64,000 bases of DNA from Flavobacteriales bacterium (GTDB lineage: Bacteria; Bacteroidota; Bacteroidia; Flavobacteriales_F; PHOS-HE28): assembly GCA_016788205.1 (NCBI GenBank), contig JAEUTA010000025.1:248001-312000 (forward strand). Direction: 5' to 3'. The position numbers and the translations under genes are program-made. Below are positions 35,573 through 43,924 of this stretch, in pieces. Positions within the stretch are counted from its first letter, which is position 1. Every line of letters starts with the position of its first letter. A model generated the notes under the pieces. That model had not been told where the DNA came from, made no database searches, and saw only the letters and a list, made by a program, of their open reading frames with translations.

Positions 35573-35953
35573 TCAATCCCTGAACCGCACGTTCTGGTTC
35601 AGAACAGCACAATCCATATTGCGATCCTCGGTGATGCTCAGTGCATCCAGATCACCGGTCACCTCCAGATCGATCGCGCCGAAAGCGGTATCGGTATCGA
35701 TCCGACACGCCCGGAAGAAGAGCGCATCTCCCTCCTTCATCGTCATGGTGTACGTACCCGTCTGGCGAAGCGTGTCCGTGCCTTCAACGGTGCCGCTCAA
35801 TGTGTCATACACCCCCCGAGCCGGTCCGGCGGCGTACTGCACGATGCAGTCGTAGCACGTCGCTTTCAAATTCGCCGTGTACTCTTTCACTTCCGGCTTC
35901 TTGCAGGAGGCGGTGGCGGCACAGATACCGAATGCGAAGATGACGTTACGCAT
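35573..35953 (-). CDS. small lipoprotein of unknown function
   Basis: The 126-residue product has an N-terminal signal with a lipobox (AATASC, then KKPE), so it is a lipoprotein. The mature part is beta-rich with two cysteines close together (KATCYDCIVQY) and two later ones (FFRACRI, NMDCAVL). No family recognised. A TACCTTCA element ends 7 nt before the ATG. It is convergent with the candidate RNA region. Confidence 0.7.
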   Translation of the reverse strand: MRNVIFAFGICAATASCKKPEVKEYTANLKATCYDCIVQYAAGPARGVYDTLSGTVEGTDTLRQTGTYTMTMKEGDALFFRACRIDTDTAFGAIDLEVTGDLDALSITEDRNMDCAVLNQNVRFRD

Positions 35954-35960
35954 AAGGCCG

Positions 35961-35968
35961 TGAAGGTA
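35961..35968 (-). promoter_or_regulatory. -7-like element TACCTTCA, 7 nt before a start codon
   Basis: It lies on the minus strand within ACGAACTACCTTCA. Almost the same sequence precedes the DtxR-family gene at 44581. Confidence 0.4.
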
Positions 35969-35984
35969 GTTCGTCGCCGAAGTA

Positions 35985-36620
35985 CTACGCCAAGGTGGTC
36001 TTGCGCTTGGCCTTGGGGTCCTCGGGCATCGTGCCGAAGAGATGGTCCCACAGCGGGGAACTCACCCCGAAAGCCCCTTTGTCCCCCACGTAGTGGTGCA
36101 TGTTGTGGTGTTTCCAAAGCACACCGAACAAGTTCTTTGGCGGATTCATGGTATGCACAGCATAATGGACCATGAGGTACGTGGCATACCCTGTCATGAA
36201 GCCCCCGCCGAAAGCGATACCGCTGGGCCCTAGCACCAGCCGGAAGAGGCCCATGAACGCCGCGGCGAGTACCACGGATACCAGTGGGGGAAGGGCCAGC
36301 CGTTTCTTATCGCGCGGATGATCGTGGTGAACACCGTGCATGACGTACTGCAACCGCACTTTGCGCGCGCTGCCCGCCGTGCCCATGTGATAGAGGTTGC
36401 GGTGTGCGATGTACTCGATGAACGTGAAGAACACCATACCTGCCGTATACAAGGAAAGCGTGCTCAACACACCAAGGCCCAGGATGTGAACGGAAGCGTA
36501 GCCCGAAACCGCGCCAAGCCCATAGAAAATGACCAGAGGGACGGCGATGTGCGTCTTCGTGAGGGCTTCCAGGACAGGACTCTGGAAAATTCGGCCGCTG
36601 GTGGCTTTTGCAGTGGACAT
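35985..36620 (-). CDS. fatty acid hydroxylase superfamily membrane protein
   Basis: The 211-residue protein has four hydrophobic segments (about 25-45, 50-65, 110-130, 140-152). It carries the di-iron histidine clusters EYIAHRNLYH, HGVHHDHPRDK, HYAVH and WKHHNMHHY. The short length and HGVHHDHPRDK pattern are those of lipid 2-hydroxylase/sterol-desaturase-like proteins. It probably hydroxylates a membrane lipid such as a fatty acyl or sphingolipid chain. It is distinct from the longer enzyme at 799. Confidence 0.87.
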   Translation of the reverse strand: MSTAKATSGRIFQSPVLEALTKTHIAVPLVIFYGLGAVSGYASVHILGLGVLSTLSLYTAGMVFFTFIEYIAHRNLYHMGTAGSARKVRLQYVMHGVHHDHPRDKKRLALPPLVSVVLAAAFMGLFRLVLGPSGIAFGGGFMTGYATYLMVHYAVHTMNPPKNLFGVLWKHHNMHHYVGDKGAFGVSSPLWDHLFGTMPEDPKAKRKTTLA

Positions 36621-36639
36621 TTGGGGGGTGAACGCGGCG

Positions 36640-36647
36640 CGAAAGTA
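36640..36647 (-). promoter_or_regulatory. -7 element TACTTTCG for the hydroxylase gene
   Basis: A minus-strand match to TAnnTTCG lies 19 nt before the ATG at 36620. Confidence 0.4.
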
Positions 36648-36721
36648 TGGACCGGAGCGGCAGAAAGTGACTGACGCCGGTCAGGTCTTCAACAACGAAG
36701 GCATAGTTCGCGGGTGATCGC

Positions 36722-36729
36722 TACATTTG
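36722..36729 (+). promoter_or_regulatory. -7 element TACATTTG of the tRNA-Val gene
   Basis: An exact TAnnTTTG lies 23 nt before the mature tRNA 5' end, a fitting distance for a short 5' leader. Confidence 0.55.
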
Positions 36730-36752
36730 CCGCCCGCTTCCGAGAGGAATAT

Positions 36753-36827
36753 GGGCGATTAGCTCAGCTGGTTCAGAGCACTACCTCGACAAGGTAGGGG
36801 TCGCTGGTTCGAATCCGGCATCGCCCA
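36753..36827 (+). tRNA. tRNA-Val (anticodon GAC)
   Basis: The cloverleaf is complete: acceptor GGGCGAT/ATCGCCC, D-stem GCTC/GAGC with GG in the loop, anticodon stem CTACC/GGTAG with loop TCGACAA, T-stem GCTGG/CCGGC with TTCGAAT loop, and discriminator A. CCA is not encoded. Anticodon GAC gives valine. Position 33 is C rather than the near-universal U. Confidence 0.93.
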
Positions 36828-37031
36828 CGGAATTTCAACGAACCGCCGTCGTCAACGGCATTTAGGTACCACCCAGCGCCGGCTCCCTCTCCCAGGCGGC
36901 CGTTGATGACGCTGATAAGCCCTATGAACGGAACGTATCTCCGCCTCCGGCGGTCTGGACATGGATCTTTTGCGTTGGGGAAAGTGACCTCCAGGGCCTA
37001 ACGCGTCTCAACGGCGAATTCGCTCTCCCCC
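36828..37031 (+). other. intergenic region between tRNA-Val and the sigma factor gene
   Basis: These 204 bases hold no supported gene. Two small hairpins are visible: GCCGT/ACGGC just after the tRNA and CCGCC/GGCGG near 36950. No clear promoter for the sigma factor could be assigned. Confidence 0.4.
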
Positions 37032-37616
37032 GTGTTGTTCAGGAAGAAGGCCAAGCCGGTCATCCAGCTTAGCGACGAGGAACTCGTGGCTGAGCTTCAG
37101 CGCGCCATGGACGCTGACCGGTTCGGTGTGCTTTATGATCGCTATTCGGCCAAGGTCTACCAGAAATGCATGGGCATGACGCGGAACAAGGACATTTCGC
37201 AGGACCTGGTCCACGATATCTTCTTGAAGGCGTTCGTGAACCTGCCCAAGTTCGACCACCGGAGCAAGTTCGGTACGTGGCTCTACAGTATCACGTACAA
37301 CTATTGTCTGGATCATCTGCGCAAGAACCAGCGTCAGCGAACGAGCGATCTGGATGATGATCTGCTGGAGGATGGTGCGGACGAACGGTACGAGGCTGAA
37401 CTCCTGTCCGTCCGTTCAGACCGTTTGGCGCCTGTACTGGAAGCGCTGGAACCAGGGGACCGGGCGATCTTGTTGATGAAATACCAGGACGAGCTATCCG
37501 TGCGCGACATGATGGATGTGCTCGGACTTACCGAAAGTGCAGTGAAGATGAGGTCCATGAGGGCCCGTGAGCGCGCATTGGCGAAGTATCACCAACTCTA
37601 CCGGGAAGAGCCATGA
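37032..37616 (+). CDS. RNA polymerase sigma factor, ECF subfamily
   Basis: The 194-residue protein (GTG start) has a region 2 with FGVLYDRYSAKVYQKCMGMTRN, DISQDLVHDIFLKAFVNLPKF and FGTWLYSITYNYCLDHLRKNQRQ, and a region 4 with LEPGDRAILLMKYQDELSVRDMMDVLGLTESAVKMRSMRARERAL. It directs RNA polymerase to a small regulon. No classical anti-sigma factor (FecR or zinc-type) is adjacent; a 78-residue protein overlaps its stop, then two MscS channels follow, so osmotic or envelope stress is a plausible signal by context. Confidence 0.93.
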   Translation: MLFRKKAKPVIQLSDEELVAELQRAMDADRFGVLYDRYSAKVYQKCMGMTRNKDISQDLVHDIFLKAFVNLPKFDHRSKFGTWLYSITYNYCLDHLRKNQRQRTSDLDDDLLEDGADERYEAELLSVRSDRLAPVLEALEPGDRAILLMKYQDELSVRDMMDVLGLTESAVKMRSMRARERALAKYHQLYREEP

Positions 37617-37849
37617 GCGAGAATCCGTTCAAGATCATCCGCTCCACGGACCAACCGCCTGAGCACCTGCGAAGCGAGGTGATCGGCAGCGTCAAATTCG
37701 TGATTATGCTGATGCGCGTGTTGCAACTGTTCGTGGCCGACCCCAGCGCGGCCCTTTTCGAGAAGGTGCGCATCGTCGGAGGTTCCGGAACTTCACGGAC
37801 GGACGATACCACCAAGCCCCCCACCGACCTCCCACCAACCCGTTCTTGA
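37613..37849 (+). CDS. small protein co-encoded with the ECF sigma factor
   Basis: The 78-residue product starts MSENPFKIIRSTDQPPEHLR with an ATGA overlap with the sigma gene. It has one amphipathic to hydrophobic stretch (SVKFVIMLMRVLQLFVAD, about 26-43) and a disordered Pro/Thr/Ser tail. From memory, short proteins starting with an NPFK-like motif are often encoded just after sigma factors in Bacteroidota; their role is unknown. It is a candidate sigma regulator by position only. Confidence 0.6.
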   Translation: MSENPFKIIRSTDQPPEHLRSEVIGSVKFVIMLMRVLQLFVADPSAALFEKVRIVGGSGTSRTDDTTKPPTDLPPTRS

Positions 37850-37852
37850 CCC

Positions 37853-38740
37853 ATGGATATGGACCATTTCTTCCTGCGTGTTTCCTCCGCCTTCAATACC
37901 TATGCGGGGGCGTTCATCGACCAACTTCCTGCCGTGGCCACCGGCCTCGTGGTGTTGCTTCTTGGCTGGCTCATCGCTCGCTTGATCCGCTGGCTCGTTG
38001 AGCGGATCGGTGAACGCACCCTGGATCCATTGGCCCAGCGCTCGGGAATGGACCGTGCGATCGCCCGGTTTGGCGGCTTCACCCCGTCTAAGTTGTTGGC
38101 CGCCATCAGTTGGTGGTTCGTGATGCTGGTATTCGTTCTAGCGGCCGCGGACATCATGGGCATGGACCTGGTGAGCCTGGCCGTCCAGCGTGCGTTCGGC
38201 TTCATGCCTACGCTCTTCACTGCGCTGGCCATTTTCGTGCTGGGCATATGGGGAGCGGACAAGGTGAGTCGGATAATCTCCCAATTGAGCAACGTTGTGG
38301 AGCTTTCCGCCGGTCGTATCGTAGGCCGCATCCTCGGGGTCATCACGGTGGTCTTCGCCTCCATTACCGCGCTCAATGTGGCGGGTGTTGATACAAGCCT
38401 CATCACGGCCAACATCCAGATCATCCTGGCCGGACTGTTGCTCGCCTTCGCGGTAGCGTACGGTTTCGCGGCGCGCGACGTACTGTCCAACATCCTGGGC
38501 AGCTATTACGGTAACGAGCGTTTCAAGCCAGGTATGCGTGTAAGGGTAGGAGAAGATGAGGGGGTGATCGAACGCATCGACAGCGTAAGCATGACCCTTC
38601 GCAAACCCGATCGGCTGGTGATGATACCCAGCAGCCGCTTGGTGACCGAGCGCATCGAGGTGATCGGGGAGCCCGATCGCAGCACGGTCCAAGCCGCGGA
38701 ACAAGCCACGAGCGAGAAGCATAAGGCGCCTTTCGCTTGA
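37853..38740 (+). CDS. mechanosensitive ion channel family protein (MscS-like)
   Basis: The 295-residue protein has about five hydrophobic segments between residues 20 and 215. The last one has the small-residue spacing of a pore helix (ILAGLLLAFAVAYGFAARDVLSNILGSYY), followed by a short beta domain (FKPGMRVRVGEDEGVIERIDSVSMTLRKPDRLVMIPSSRLV). It is shorter at the C-terminus than canonical MscS, like the TM_helix/MscS-like group. It would release solutes on hypo-osmotic shock. Paralogue follows 39 nt downstream. ATG at 37859 is an alternative start. Confidence 0.85.
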   Translation: MDMDHFFLRVSSAFNTYAGAFIDQLPAVATGLVVLLLGWLIARLIRWLVERIGERTLDPLAQRSGMDRAIARFGGFTPSKLLAAISWWFVMLVFVLAAADIMGMDLVSLAVQRAFGFMPTLFTALAIFVLGIWGADKVSRIISQLSNVVELSAGRIVGRILGVITVVFASITALNVAGVDTSLITANIQIILAGLLLAFAVAYGFAARDVLSNILGSYYGNERFKPGMRVRVGEDEGVIERIDSVSMTLRKPDRLVMIPSSRLVTERIEVIGEPDRSTVQAAEQATSEKHKAPFA

Positions 38741-38779
38741 TCGCACTTTTCCATTCGACCACCAAAACCACCCGTAACG

Positions 38780-39616
38780 ATGGACACTCAAGATGTAATG
38801 CAGCCTGTTGGACAGTTAAGCGCCTGGAGCGAGAAGGGCTGGGCACTCGTGCTGGAGTACGCTCCCAAGGTACTTATGGCGCTCGTGGTCCTCTGGATCG
38901 GCAGCATGCTGATCCGCATGGTCGCGAAGTTGTTGAACCGCGTATTGGATCGTCGCGGTGTGGAGCCCACGCTGAAACGTTTCCTGCACAGCCTGGTCAC
39001 CATCTCTTTGCGTGTATTGCTGTTCCTCACGGTGATCCAGATGATGGGTGTCGCCACGACCAGTTTCGTAGCCATCGTAGGCGCCGCTGGCTTGGCTGTG
39101 GGACTGGCTCTGCAAGGCACGCTCGCCAACTTCGCCGGAGGAACGCTCATTCTCCTGTTCAAGCCCTATAAGCTGGGCGACCTCATCGAGGCGCAGGGCG
39201 TACTGGGCAATGTGAAGGAGATCCAGATCTTCACCACCATCTTGCTCACGCCGGAGAACAAGACCGCGATCATCCCCAACGGGGCCATGGCCAATGGCAA
39301 CATCATCAACTACAGCGCCGATGGAAAGATGCGCGTGGACCTCACGTTCGGGGTGGCCTATGGCGAGCCCTTGGACAAAGTGCGTTCGGTATTGGAGCAG
39401 GTCATGAAGAACGATGCCTTGGTACTGCAGGACCCTGGGCCGAGCGTTACCGTCAGCAAACTGAACCTCGAGGGCATTGAACTGGCCGTTCGCCCCTGGT
39501 GCGACCCGAAAGATTATTGGACCGTATACTTCGGAACTCTTGAGAAAGGGATCCAAGCCGTGCAGGCGGCAGGGATCAGCGGACCGAAGCCGAGCATGAC
39601 CATCACCAACCGATAA
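38780..39616 (+). CDS. small-conductance mechanosensitive channel, MscS family
   Basis: The 278-residue protein has three membrane helices (about 25-45, 68-88, 95-118), a typical TM3 pore (VAIVGAAGLAVGLALQGTLANFAGGTLILLFKPYKLGDLIE) and the C-terminal MscS beta/alpha-beta domains (TILLTPENKTAIIPNGAMANGNIINYSADG, VDLTFGVAYGEPLDKVRSVL). Length and motifs match canonical MscS (286 residues in E. coli). It lies in the ECF-sigma operon. Confidence 0.95.
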   Translation: MDTQDVMQPVGQLSAWSEKGWALVLEYAPKVLMALVVLWIGSMLIRMVAKLLNRVLDRRGVEPTLKRFLHSLVTISLRVLLFLTVIQMMGVATTSFVAIVGAAGLAVGLALQGTLANFAGGTLILLFKPYKLGDLIEAQGVLGNVKEIQIFTTILLTPENKTAIIPNGAMANGNIINYSADGKMRVDLTFGVAYGEPLDKVRSVLEQVMKNDALVLQDPGPSVTVSKLNLEGIELAVRPWCDPKDYWTVYFGTLEKGIQAVQAAGISGPKPSMTITNR

Positions 39617-39630
39617 ACCACGAACCACAG

Positions 39631-40581
39631 ATGAAACGAACGTTACCCCTTTTACTCTCCCTCGCATCGGTACTGCCCGTAATAGGCCAGAACGATGTGG
39701 ATAAAGGCGCGCGCGATGCCTCCGCGGCCACCATGCAGACCGGCGCTCCAGCCGACACACTGCCCGATGGATGGAAGAAGAGCGGCATCATCAACGTGAA
39801 CATGACCCAGGTGAACCTTACCAACTGGGCGGCGGGCGGTTTCAACACCGTCAGTGGTATCGCCATGTTCAACGGAACAGCCAATTGGAAGAAAGGTCGC
39901 AAGGCTTGGGATAACAGCCTGGTACTGGCTTTCGGTGGACAACAGGTGGCCAACCTGAGCCCGCAGAAGACGGACGACCGCATCGAGTTGAACAGCAAGT
40001 ACGGTTACGAGTTGAAGAAACACCTGTACCTGGCTGGCGTGTTCCAGTTCAAGACGCAGTTCACGGAGGGTTTCAACGCCGAAGGCCAGCGGATATCCAA
40101 CTTCATGGCACCGGGCTACGCATTGCTCGGCGTCGGTCTGGACTATCGCCCGAACGACAATTTCACCGTGTTCTTTTCACCGGCCACAGCTCGCATGGTC
40201 GTTGTCAACGATGATCTGCTGTTCGAAGGGCTCGGACCCGATGATCGCGTATACGGCGTGAAGAACGGCAACACCAGCGAATTGGAACTGGGCGGCTACC
40301 TCCGGTTGCAGTACAAGCGTGAACTGGCGAAGAACATCACGTTCCTCACCCGCGGTGATCTCTTCAGCAACTACTTGCGCAATCCACAGAACATCGATGT
40401 GACCTGGGAGACCTTATGGACCTTCAAGGTGAACGAGTGGTTCGCGGCAACGCTCAACACCATGTTGATCTACGACCACGATACCAACCTGCCCAAGACC
40501 GACGCTGAGGGCATTCCGTACCTCGGACCTGCCACACAGTTCAAGGAGACACTCGGCATCGGGCTCAGCTTCAAGCTCTGA
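39631..40581 (+). CDS. DUF3078 outer membrane-associated protein
   Basis: The 316-residue product has a signal peptide (MKRTLPLLLSLASVLPVIGQ) and the DUF3078 pattern: SGIINVNMTQVNLTNWAAGGFNTVSGIAMFNGTANWKKGRKAWDNSLVLAFGG, DDRIELNSKYGYELKKHLYLAGVFQFKTQF, ending ETLGIGLSFKL with a terminal hydrophobic strand. The alternating strands imply a small beta-barrel in the outer membrane. Function unknown. It is the last gene of the sigma/MscS run and is followed by a strong terminator. Confidence 0.9.
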   Translation: MKRTLPLLLSLASVLPVIGQNDVDKGARDASAATMQTGAPADTLPDGWKKSGIINVNMTQVNLTNWAAGGFNTVSGIAMFNGTANWKKGRKAWDNSLVLAFGGQQVANLSPQKTDDRIELNSKYGYELKKHLYLAGVFQFKTQFTEGFNAEGQRISNFMAPGYALLGVGLDYRPNDNFTVFFSPATARMVVVNDDLLFEGLGPDDRVYGVKNGNTSELELGGYLRLQYKRELAKNITFLTRGDLFSNYLRNPQNIDVTWETLWTFKVNEWFAATLNTMLIYDHDTNLPKTDAEGIPYLGPATQFKETLGIGLSFKL

Positions 40582-40600
40582 TAGGCGAAGAGTACGACCG

Positions 40601-40626
40601 GAAGGGCCGCAGTGATGCGGCCCTTC
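40601..40626. terminator. hairpin terminator between convergent genes
   Basis: GAAGGGCCGC (40601-40610) pairs perfectly with GCGGCCCTTC (40617-40626) around a 6-nt loop. It lies 19 nt after the DUF3078 stop and abuts the stop codon of the convergent gene. Confidence 0.75.
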
Positions 40627-42605
40627 TAGTTGGTACGGTAACCCAGATCGTATACCGGAGCCAGCAAGGCGTTCTGCACGGGGTTCATCTGCCTGCGATA
40701 CACGGCCACACGACCTAAACGAACGCCGCTCTTGTGCGGATCGAAGACATAAGCCTTCAGCATGATCTCGCACGGGGGATGAAGCACCCAGGATGGTGAT
40801 GCCGCCACCACCAACGTAGTGGTTCCGGTCCTGGAGAAGGAACCCGATCCCGAGTTCCTGTACAGCACGCTTTGCCCGTTGCAGATGAACTCCAACACGA
40901 TGGCGAAGTCCGTGTTGGGCTTTCGCGCATCCACTTCGGCCACCACTTCATAGGCGTCGCCTTCATTCGCCGGAGCGGTCGGGATCGGAAGACTGCATTC
41001 CACACCGAACTGATGTTCCTCGAAGCGCCACCACGGCTTGCCCGTCGTGTCTCGCTCCATCGGCAGATGCTCATTCACGACCCAAGGCCCCAGGGGGTAC
41101 ACACCGGGTCTCGCCTCGGCCAACAGGGTGCGATCCCGAACCAACGGATCCCTGTGCTCGGTGCCGAAGACAAGAACCTGCCCTTCGACATGATCCGTCC
41201 TTTCCCAGAGGAACGGCAAGTGAGCTTGAACACGCGCAGCATCTTCCTGCGCCGCACCATTGCTGATACCCAGTACCACGACCGCTGGCTCCACGGCTTC
41301 GATCAGGCTATCCAATGCACCAGCGCTCATGCCACGCACTTCGAAATGCACGAACCGTGACCGTACACCACGCTGCTTCCTGTAGAATTCCAGCTGGGGA
41401 TGCGGGGCGTCGAAGAGGACCAACGTGCGGTCATAGCCTTGTGCAAGTATCGTCTCCTCCGCTTTATCGAACATGGCCTCGTAGCGGGACGTGTAGAACA
41501 CGTCGTAGTGATGCCTGTCGAAAATGAGCGATGTGGTCACCAGCACCACGGTCACTGCGCACAAGATGATGGTGAGTTGGCGTGTCATCACACGTAACCC
41601 GGCGAACAGGGCGATGAGCACGTATGGAAAGCTGAACAGCAGCATGGAGTACTGCAGTACCGGGGACTTCCAGGTGCTGTAAGCGTAGCCCACGAACAGC
41701 GGCATCAACCCCCACAGTGGCAGGAACCATCGTGCGGGTCCGGCATCCGAAGGCACCCGCGAACTCCCGAACAAGGACAGTGCGATGAGGGCTGCAAGAA
41801 AGACCCCCAGCGGAACGGAATACTGAACGAGCCACTGAACATGCTCCACCAGCCAATAGGGTCCAGGCACCACCAACCAGCCGCTCAATCCCCCGAGGCT
41901 GAGTTGTTTCAAGAAGATCGGGATGTTGGGCAGATAGGCGAGCACGGCGATGGCACATACCGCGAGGTATCCCTTGCGTTGCTCCGCTTTCACCAGCACC
42001 AGTCCGGTAGCGACCATGATGATGGCCAGCATCAATGTGAAGTGGTGGGTGTACGCGCTGAGCACCGCTCCGGTAGCTAGACCGACGAGATACCGCCTAC
42101 CACCGAAAGCGAGGAAGCGGGTGAGTTGATCCGCCAGCAGCGCGGTGGTGAAGAGGCCCGCAGCATAAGGCCTGGCGATCTGTCCGTAGAGAACGCTGAA
42201 TTGCAGCGTGGCTAGCAAGGCCGTGGAAAGCAGTGCTGTCGCGGCGGAAGTCCAGGCCAGTGCAGAACGGTACACCAGGAAGAGCGCGGCCAGCGACATG
42301 AGGACAAAGGGCAGTTTCACGGCGAATGAGCTCATACCGAACAACCTTGTCCAGAGCCATTCGAACACCTGTACGCCGGGAGGGTGCGTATCCAGTTCGA
42401 TAACGCCGCGTTGGATGGTCTCACCCAACGTAGGGTAGATGCGCACCAAGGCGCTGAGCTCGTCGTGCGTGAAGGGCAGGCTGGTCAGATGCCAGGAACG
42501 CAACACCGCTCCAACAGCGAAAAGGGCTAGGAATGTCCACCGCACCCACGGCTCGCCTGGGAACCAACGCTCACCATAGCGGGCGATATGGTGACGCCAA
42601 CCCAT
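40626..42605 (-). CDS. GT-C membrane glycosyltransferase (family 39-like)
   Basis: The 659-residue protein has about 11 helices in residues 20-400 and the GT-C catalytic acid in its first periplasmic loop (LPFTHDELSAL), followed by DTHPPGVQVFEWLW, as in ArnT/PMT-type enzymes using polyprenyl-phosphate sugars. The C-terminal ~250 residues are soluble and periplasmic, including a beta-rich part (EVVAEVDARKPNTDFAIVLEF). It would add a sugar to a lipid or protein on the outer face of the inner membrane. It starts 3 nt after smpB. Confidence 0.85.
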   Translation of the reverse strand: MGWRHHIARYGERWFPGEPWVRWTFLALFAVGAVLRSWHLTSLPFTHDELSALVRIYPTLGETIQRGVIELDTHPPGVQVFEWLWTRLFGMSSFAVKLPFVLMSLAALFLVYRSALAWTSAATALLSTALLATLQFSVLYGQIARPYAAGLFTTALLADQLTRFLAFGGRRYLVGLATGAVLSAYTHHFTLMLAIIMVATGLVLVKAEQRKGYLAVCAIAVLAYLPNIPIFLKQLSLGGLSGWLVVPGPYWLVEHVQWLVQYSVPLGVFLAALIALSLFGSSRVPSDAGPARWFLPLWGLMPLFVGYAYSTWKSPVLQYSMLLFSFPYVLIALFAGLRVMTRQLTIILCAVTVVLVTTSLIFDRHHYDVFYTSRYEAMFDKAEETILAQGYDRTLVLFDAPHPQLEFYRKQRGVRSRFVHFEVRGMSAGALDSLIEAVEPAVVVLGISNGAAQEDAARVQAHLPFLWERTDHVEGQVLVFGTEHRDPLVRDRTLLAEARPGVYPLGPWVVNEHLPMERDTTGKPWWRFEEHQFGVECSLPIPTAPANEGDAYEVVAEVDARKPNTDFAIVLEFICNGQSVLYRNSGSGSFSRTGTTTLVVAASPSWVLHPPCEIMLKAYVFDPHKSGVRLGRVAVYRRQMNPVQNALLAPVYDLGYRTN

Positions 42606-42608
42606 GGT

Positions 42609-43052
42609 TCACTCGTGCCGGTCCAGGTCGCGCTGCACGTCCTTGGCCTTCAAACTATCCCGTTTATCGTAGGTCTTCTTGCCCTTGGCCAGTGCGATCT
42701 CCAGCTTGGCGAAGCCATTGGGTGCAATGAAGAGACGCACCGGTACGATGGTCATACCCGCGTCACGCAGTTTCCGCTTCAGCTTATCGAGTTCCTTGTG
42801 GTGTAACAAGAGCTTCCTGTCGCGCTTCGGCTCATGCACATAATGCGGGTTCGTTCCCCAAGGGTTTATCTGCATCCCTCGTACCATCAAGTCGTCACCG
42901 ATGAAGGCACAATACGCCTCACCGATGGTGGCGCCGTTGTTCCGTATGCTCTTGATCTCCGATCCCATCAGCACCATGCCGCATTCGAAGCTATCGAGCA
43001 GGTGGTACTCGTATCCGGCTTTGCGGTTCTTGACCTCGATGGAAGCTGACAT
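42609..43052 (-). CDS. smpB: SsrA-binding protein SmpB
   Basis: The 147-residue protein has the SmpB core: EVKNRKAGYEYHLLDSFECGMVLMGSEIKSIRNNGATIGEAYCAF, HEPKRDRKLLLHHKELDKL, and a C-terminal tail GKKTYDKRDSLKAKDVQRDL. It carries tmRNA to stalled ribosomes. tmRNA itself was not seen. A TAGTTTCG element ends 6 nt before the ATG, so the mRNA is probably leaderless. The GT-C gene follows in the same transcript. Confidence 0.97.
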   Translation of the reverse strand: MSASIEVKNRKAGYEYHLLDSFECGMVLMGSEIKSIRNNGATIGEAYCAFIGDDLMVRGMQINPWGTNPHYVHEPKRDRKLLLHHKELDKLKRKLRDAGMTIVPVRLFIAPNGFAKLEIALAKGKKTYDKRDSLKAKDVQRDLDRHE

Positions 43053-43058
43053 GGAGCG

Positions 43059-43066
43059 CGAAACTA
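43059..43066 (-). promoter_or_regulatory. -7 element TAGTTTCG, 6 nt before smpB
   Basis: A minus-strand match to TAnnTTCG. The same octamer precedes the metallophosphoesterase gene at 48922. Confidence 0.5.
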
Positions 43067-43091
43067 CGGCGACCGTGCGGCCCGGAAGGGT

Positions 43092-43922
43092 TCAGCCCAG
43101 CGCTACGTCCAGTATCATCATCACGATGAAGCCGCCGATGAATCCGAGCGTGGCGATGTCCGTGTACTTGTCCTGCTGCGTTTCGGGTATCACCTCTTCC
43201 ACCACCACATAGATCATAGCACCGGCTGCGAAGGCAAGCGCGTAGGGGAGGAAGCTCTGCATGTGGATGACCGCCACGGCGCCGATCACCCCGGCGATGG
43301 GTTCGACGATGGCGCTGAGCTGGCCGTACCAGAAACTCCGGAATTTGCTCAATCCCTGCCTGCGCAACGGCATGCTCACCGCGAAGCCTTCCGGGAAATT
43401 CTGCAACCCGATGCCGATGGCCAGCGCCAAAGCACCACCGATGCTCGCTTCGGGCATACCGGCCGCTACACCTCCGAACAGTACGCCCACGGCCAGGCCT
43501 TCGGGTATGTTGTGCAGCGTGATCGCAAGCACGAGCAGGGTGGTCTTATGCCATTTCGTGGAAGGACCTTCCGTGCGACTGGTGTCGAAGTTGATGTGCA
43601 GGTGTGGTAGTAGCTTGTCCAGCGCGAAGAGGAACAACGCACCGGCCGCAAAGCCGATGGCCGGCGCCAGCCAGGGTATGTTACCCATTCGTTCGCTCAT
43701 ATCGATACTGGGCGTCAGCAGGCTCCAGAAACTGGCGGCCACCATCACGCCACCGGTGAAGCCGAGCATACCATCCAACCACTTGCGCGAAGCGTTCCCG
43801 AAGAAGAACACCAAACTGGCCCCCGCCGCAGTGACCAGCCAGGTGAACGTCGTTGCCAGGAATGCCGCGAGGATCGGGTCGATGCCAGCGAGGAACCGCT
43901 CTAGGGCGCTGAACGGGTCCAT
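43092..43922 (-). CDS. ZIP family divalent metal transporter
   Basis: The 276-residue protein has eight helices. Helix IV and V motifs are TLHNIPEGLAVGVLFGG and GIGLQNFPEGFAVSMPL, the paired H/N-x-P-E-G metal-binding sites of ZIP permeases, with a His-containing loop (KLLPHLHINFD) between helices III and IV. It imports zinc, iron or manganese. The regulator gene lies 2 nt upstream, so the two form an operon whose product level likely responds to that metal. Confidence 0.94.
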   Translation of the reverse strand: MDPFSALERFLAGIDPILAAFLATTFTWLVTAAGASLVFFFGNASRKWLDGMLGFTGGVMVAASFWSLLTPSIDMSERMGNIPWLAPAIGFAAGALFLFALDKLLPHLHINFDTSRTEGPSTKWHKTTLLVLAITLHNIPEGLAVGVLFGGVAAGMPEASIGGALALAIGIGLQNFPEGFAVSMPLRRQGLSKFRSFWYGQLSAIVEPIAGVIGAVAVIHMQSFLPYALAFAAGAMIYVVVEEVIPETQQDKYTDIATLGFIGGFIVMMILDVALG

Positions 43923-43924
43923 GG

